Part shown: positions 37,094-40,222 of the stretch, one piece after another | How positions within the stretch are numbered: the first letter of the stretch is position 1 | How the letters are laid out: each line of letters starts with the position of its first letter | IMG/VR virus record: IMGVR_UViG_3300033153_004578 | Coordinates: 1 to 40,222 of that record | DNA from: a virus | Strand: one strand, 5' to 3' | DNA length: 40,222 nucleotides | Notes under the pieces: model-generated | The model's input: only the letters and a program-made list of their open reading frames with translations | The model's database searches: none | Told to the model about the DNA's origin: nothing | Position numbers and translations under genes: made by a program

Positions 37094-39615
37094 ATCTGCA
37101 CCCCCAGAATTTCTCTCATCCTGGTCTTGTTCCTGGAATTAACTTCGATAGCTTTTAACATGCTCGGCACGATTTGCTCCCTGACAATGCGCTGTGCAGA
37201 GTACGGATCGAGGTGATCTTTCACCATGATATTGACGTTAATACTTTGGCTGAGCGTCGCCGATCTGTTGCCAATTCCTTTCAAACTTTCAATCAATCCG
37301 CTCACCGGAGTCACGATCTCTGGATTAGCAGGGCTCCCATGCAGTGCTGCAAGCGTCGGCTCATTTACAACGGCACCTTTTGCCGCAGAAATCATGTTTT
37401 TTATAGGCGCCGTGTTGTCTTTTATTGCGCCCAATAATTTTGAGATACAATCGAATTTTCGAGGTATCACGCCATAAAGTGCTTCAAGCATCCGGTCATA
37501 TCTATCCAAAAACCAATTATACTGCCTGTCTCTGAAGTCCGTGCGGAGCGTTGCCAGGATATTCGAAGAATTTTCATGAATAAGGCGCATGTGTTCCTGG
37601 CTGTGTTTTGGAAAACCGCCTACCAATCCGGAAACAAGGCCTGAGACTGCGCCGGATATAACACCTTGTGCAAGGCCGCCAGGAGAGAATCCTTTGATAG
37701 TATCGGTAATACCTTTTCCTAGATTCTTGACGGAATCAGCAACCGTGCCAAATCCTTCTTTTGCAGAAGAGAGCATCCCCCCAATAAAATCGGTTGCCCA
37801 AGAAGTTCCCATTTCAACTAATGTTCCGATAAATTTCGTTTTGAGATTATCCCAAATGTTGCTTAGTGCATCTCCAAATGATTGATGTCCTGCAAGCCAT
37901 TCCGTCAAATTGCTTTTTAAATCATTTCCTATGGAAGTGAATAAATCTGACCAGATTGTCCTCTGTTCTTCTGTCTCTTTCTTTAGATCTACCGTAAAAT
38001 CAGAAGTCCTTGTCGTCATCTCGCCCACAGCTTGAGCATAGACGCCACTCATATCTCTTGCGGCAGGAATCGTTGTTGTTGTGATTGTCGTTGTTAGTTC
38101 CTCAATTTCACGCTTTGCCGTATTTGTCGAATTGACGTAATCCTCAAGCGTCAGCTTGCCTTCATCATATGCTTTTTTTAGCTGGCCTAAATATGCCGTA
38201 AGCTCCTTTACTCTCGTCTCTTTTTGCTGGATTGTCTGGACGCCAATGTCTTTCAGGTAATCAACCCAGGTCTTTGTCTCTTCTTTTGTTTTTGTCAGCT
38301 CGTCAAGATAGCCCTGGAATCTACCGGTCAGATCCGCCATTGATGTGCCAAGATTATCCGTTGCTTCTTTCTGTTTTTTGTACTCCTCGGCGGATTCTTT
38401 TGCCACATCTTTTAGCTTTTCCTGCCATTCAACGCCGTGCTTTCCTTCTCTTACAGCTTTCATCATGGCAGCGGCATTAAGCTTGTACTGGTTTGTTAGT
38501 TTTACAAATTCTCTCTCTGTTATACCTGCAGCATCGGCGGCTTTTTTTAGTTTTGCGAAAACCCGATCTGTTACTTCGGCCTCTCTCTTGGATGCCTTGA
38601 CAAGTTCGTCTTTCGCTTTTTTGACTTTCATGTAACCGACAGCAAGCGCCGCCAGCGCTCCAACCAGAAGCCCGACAGGAGAAAGAAGCGCTGTGAATCC
38701 GCCGGCCAGCATCTTTGCACCGACAACAAGTTTTGGAACAAGCATAACAATAGGCCCAAGAACGGTCAGAAGGCCTCCAAGTCCTGCAGTGATTTTAACA
38801 ATAGTCACGGTTAATTTTGGATTTGCCTTTAGCCAATCAATTACCTTCACAACCGTTGCCGTCATCTTTTTAATTATTTCAGTTAAATAAGGAGCTAACT
38901 CTTTAGCAATAGTAAGGCCGACGCCTTTTATTGATTGGCCTAGCGAATGCTGAGCATCTCTAAGGTCTGCTGCAGACCTTGCTGCATCCTCAGAAAAAAC
39001 AATGCCCAAGGTTCTGGCTTCTTCTCTCATTTTTTTCAAGCCATCAGCGCCTCTATCAAACATTGGCAATAAAGCCGTTCCTGCTCTTCCAAACATATCC
39101 TGAGCAAGGGCGGCTCTCACTGTCGGATCTTCAATTCTGGCAATAGCCTCTGAGATGGTAATAAATTGTTGTTCAGGATTCATTTTCATGAGATCGTCGA
39201 TAGATACTCCAATTTGCCTAAAAGCTCTAGCATAAGTTTCCAGCCCAGATTTGGCATCTAAGATTGTCCCAGACATCCTTTTGACGCCCTTTTCAAGGTC
39301 TGCCATTGATGCTCCCGATAATTCTGCGGCAAATTTTAACTCTGAAAGTGCCTCTGTTCCTATTCCTGTCCTTCTGCTTGTCTTTTCTATCTCATCTCCC
39401 GTATTAACAAAAGCTTTTGTTACACCTGCAAGCGCTCCGATGATCGCACCTCCTGCGATCGTCATTGCAGCTCCCATTTTTTTGAATTTTCCGGCAGTCT
39501 TGTCAGACATACCCTGCATACTTTTTTGATCTTTCTCGACCGATTTAAGTGATTTTGTCCAGCCAGACTTATCCAGCGTTAATTTTGATACTATTGCACC
39601 GACTTTAAAGGCCAT
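37090..39615 (-). CDS. Tail tape measure protein
   Basis: This 841-aa protein determines tail length. The N-terminus (KVGAIVSKLTLDKSGWTKSL) is followed by FKKMGAAMTIAGGAIIGALA and the TP901-type core TGIGTEALSELKFAAELSGA. Hydrophobic segments at about 260-330 (ITAGLGGLLTVLGPIVMLVP, FTALLSPVGLLVGALAALAV) are typical. Coiled coils occur at about 400-510. The protein is long-helical up to about residue 600. The start overlaps the end of the chaperone T frame by 1 bp. Confidence 0.9.
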   Translation of the reverse strand: MAFKVGAIVSKLTLDKSGWTKSLKSVEKDQKSMQGMSDKTAGKFKKMGAAMTIAGGAIIGALAGVTKAFVNTGDEIEKTSRRTGIGTEALSELKFAAELSGASMADLEKGVKRMSGTILDAKSGLETYARAFRQIGVSIDDLMKMNPEQQFITISEAIARIEDPTVRAALAQDMFGRAGTALLPMFDRGADGLKKMREEARTLGIVFSEDAARSAADLRDAQHSLGQSIKGVGLTIAKELAPYLTEIIKKMTATVVKVIDWLKANPKLTVTIVKITAGLGGLLTVLGPIVMLVPKLVVGAKMLAGGFTALLSPVGLLVGALAALAVGYMKVKKAKDELVKASKREAEVTDRVFAKLKKAADAAGITEREFVKLTNQYKLNAAAMMKAVREGKHGVEWQEKLKDVAKESAEEYKKQKEATDNLGTSMADLTGRFQGYLDELTKTKEETKTWVDYLKDIGVQTIQQKETRVKELTAYLGQLKKAYDEGKLTLEDYVNSTNTAKREIEELTTTITTTTIPAARDMSGVYAQAVGEMTTRTSDFTVDLKKETEEQRTIWSDLFTSIGNDLKSNLTEWLAGHQSFGDALSNIWDNLKTKFIGTLVEMGTSWATDFIGGMLSSAKEGFGTVADSVKNLGKGITDTIKGFSPGGLAQGVISGAVSGLVSGLVGGFPKHSQEHMRLIHENSSNILATLRTDFRDRQYNWFLDRYDRMLEALYGVIPRKFDCISKLLGAIKDNTAPIKNMISAAKGAVVNEPTLAALHGSPANPEIVTPVSGLIESLKGIGNRSATLSQSINVNIMVKDHLDPYSAQRIVREQIVPSMLKAIEVNSRNKTRMREILGVQI

Positions 39616-40180
39616 TATTTTACTCCTCCAGGTTTATCCAGAGATTTGAGGCCCCATTTGATCTGCATAAGTTCTTGCGAGACGTCTTCTGCCTTCCCGT
39701 GCATGGCCAGCCTGTACTCAACCAGCCTGTTCTGTTTTTTGCTCAATCTCAATTTCTCCGCCTGAACATACCAGAATTCCAAATCTCTCAAGTCCAGAGA
39801 ATCGAAATCGCTGTAATGGAAGAGTCCTGGAAACTCAGAGCAAACGATCGCTAACTTGAGTCTCCAGGACTTTCCGAATTTGGGCCTTTTTCTGTCTGCG
39901 CTTCGACTTTCTCAGCGTCCGTGATTGCGCTTAGGACCATAGCGTTTATGTCACGCACTTCAGGAGCGTCCAGCTTGTGGAGAATTTTCACCGGTATTCC
40001 GAACGCAAAATTAGCCTGCTGGTACGGCGAATCAAGATCACCTTCTATCGCAGCTTTCTCATATGACAGGAATTTCTCAAGAAAATCTTTGGTTATTTTC
40101 TTGCAGATATAGACCTTATCATCGATCTCGATCTCAAGCGGCTTATAGATACTTTTTGCTGTCTTAAATTTTGCTCTCAT
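39615..40180 (-). CDS. Tail assembly chaperone fusion (G-T type) made by -1 frameshift
   Basis: The first frame runs from 40180 to the TAG at 39851 (109 aa). In the -1 frame an ATG-less reading frame is open to the TAA at 39615 that overlaps the tape-measure ATG. A shift at C-CCA-AAT (39884-39878) would replace the last 8 residues by 87 others (starting FGKSWRLKLAIVC; with LRDLEFWYVQAEKLRLSKKQ), giving 188 aa. The second part looks like gpT proteins with their Trp/Phe-rich helix. Lambda G/GT and other siphoviruses make both forms at a fixed ratio. Confidence 0.85.
39851..40180 (-). CDS. Tail assembly chaperone, short form (G-like)
   Basis: This 109-aa protein comes from normal termination at TAG 39851. 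It has a basic N-terminus (MRAKFKTAKSIYKPLEIEID), a helical middle (YICKKITKDFLEKFLSYEKA) and an acidic end. It would coat the tape-measure protein during tail assembly. The 5' end is also present at 1-72. Confidence 0.8.
   Translation of the reverse strand: MRAKFKTAKSIYKPLEIEIDDKVYICKKITKDFLEKFLSYEKAAIEGDLDSPYQQANFAFGIPVKILHKLDAPEVRDINAMVLSAITDAEKVEAQTEKGPNSESPGDSS
39878..39884 (-). promoter_or_regulatory. Slippery heptamer C CCA AAT for -1 frameshifting
   Basis: In the zero frame the codons are GGC CCA AAT, so C-CCA-AAT fits the X-XXY-YYZ rule exactly, with re-pairing to CCC and AAA. It lies about 30 bp before the TAG of the short form and inside the overlap of the two frames. I did not identify a downstream stem-loop by eye. 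Confidence 0.75.
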
Positions 40181-40222
40181 TGCGATCCCTTAGTTGACAC
40201 CGATTGTCCCAAATTCTCCTAC
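40109..40222. repeat. Terminal direct repeat, right copy
   Basis: This copy is identical to bases 1-114. Together the two copies show that the ends join, so the start and end of the sequence are arbitrary. Confidence 0.95.
40190..40222 (-). CDS. Major tail protein, 3' end only (repeat of 82-114)
   Basis: The last 11 codons, including the stop, of the tube-protein gene are repeated here through the circular overlap. The complete gene is at 82-603. Confidence 0.85.
   Translation of the reverse strand, partial: VGEFGTIGVN

Overview
The window is a complete phage genome opened at an arbitrary point. Bases 1-114 are repeated exactly at 40109-40222, and both copies lie inside the tail-chaperone and major-tail coding region. 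The sequence therefore closes into a circle of 40,108 bp. Every gene I can support reads on the minus strand, most of them in tight ATGA or 1-8 bp overlaps. The gene set is that of a long-tailed (siphovirus-like) tailed phage: small and large terminase, portal, MuF-like protein, protease-scaffold, decoration and major capsid proteins, connector and tail-completion proteins, tube protein, frameshifted tail chaperone, tape measure, distal tail, hub and fibres. I see no tRNA, integrase or obvious lysogeny repressor. The host is unknown. A lipoprotein in the lysis region points to a diderm, but that is inference.

Layout in transcription order (high to low coordinates). 29.9-23.0 kb is the early region behind a strong promoter (29852-29880). 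It carries small zinc-ribbon and RHH proteins, an Erf annealing protein, a RecB-like exonuclease, a replication initiator and a probable loader. A structured leader with a terminator and a competing inverted repeat precedes the initiator. 23.0-18.5 kb is accessory: a DUF5131 protein, a TIM-barrel-like protein, a tetrapeptide-repeat protein, a run of very small membrane or Cys-rich genes, a holin-like protein and a protein resembling the C-terminal half of IS110 transposases. Directly behind that gene is an array of twelve 18-bp units (18262-18477) that alternate two 10-bp cores with 8-bp variable parts. 18.2-16.8 kb is the lysis region (NlpC/P60 enzyme, lipoprotein, small membrane protein). 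16.7-9.8 kb is packaging and head. 9.75-3.04 kb is a cassette of about eleven genes inserted between the capsid and connector genes: an MptE/DUF115-like protein, a cupin, four glycosyltransferases, two PAPS-type sulfotransferases and two methyltransferases. 3.0 kb to the origin of the coordinates, continuing from 40.2 kb down to 30.0 kb, is connector, tail and fibre genes.

How it may work together: replication and recombination genes are made first, then packaging, head and tail genes. The cassette sits inside the late operon, so it probably builds and sulfates or methylates a glycan on the virion, or alters the host surface late in infection. The most unusual items are the sulfotransferase/glycosyltransferase cassette, the 18-bp dual-core array beside the RuvC-less IS110-like protein, the leader of the replication gene, the canonical -1 slippery site in the tail chaperone gene, a nested scaffold start, and two repeat-rod proteins that share a head motif.
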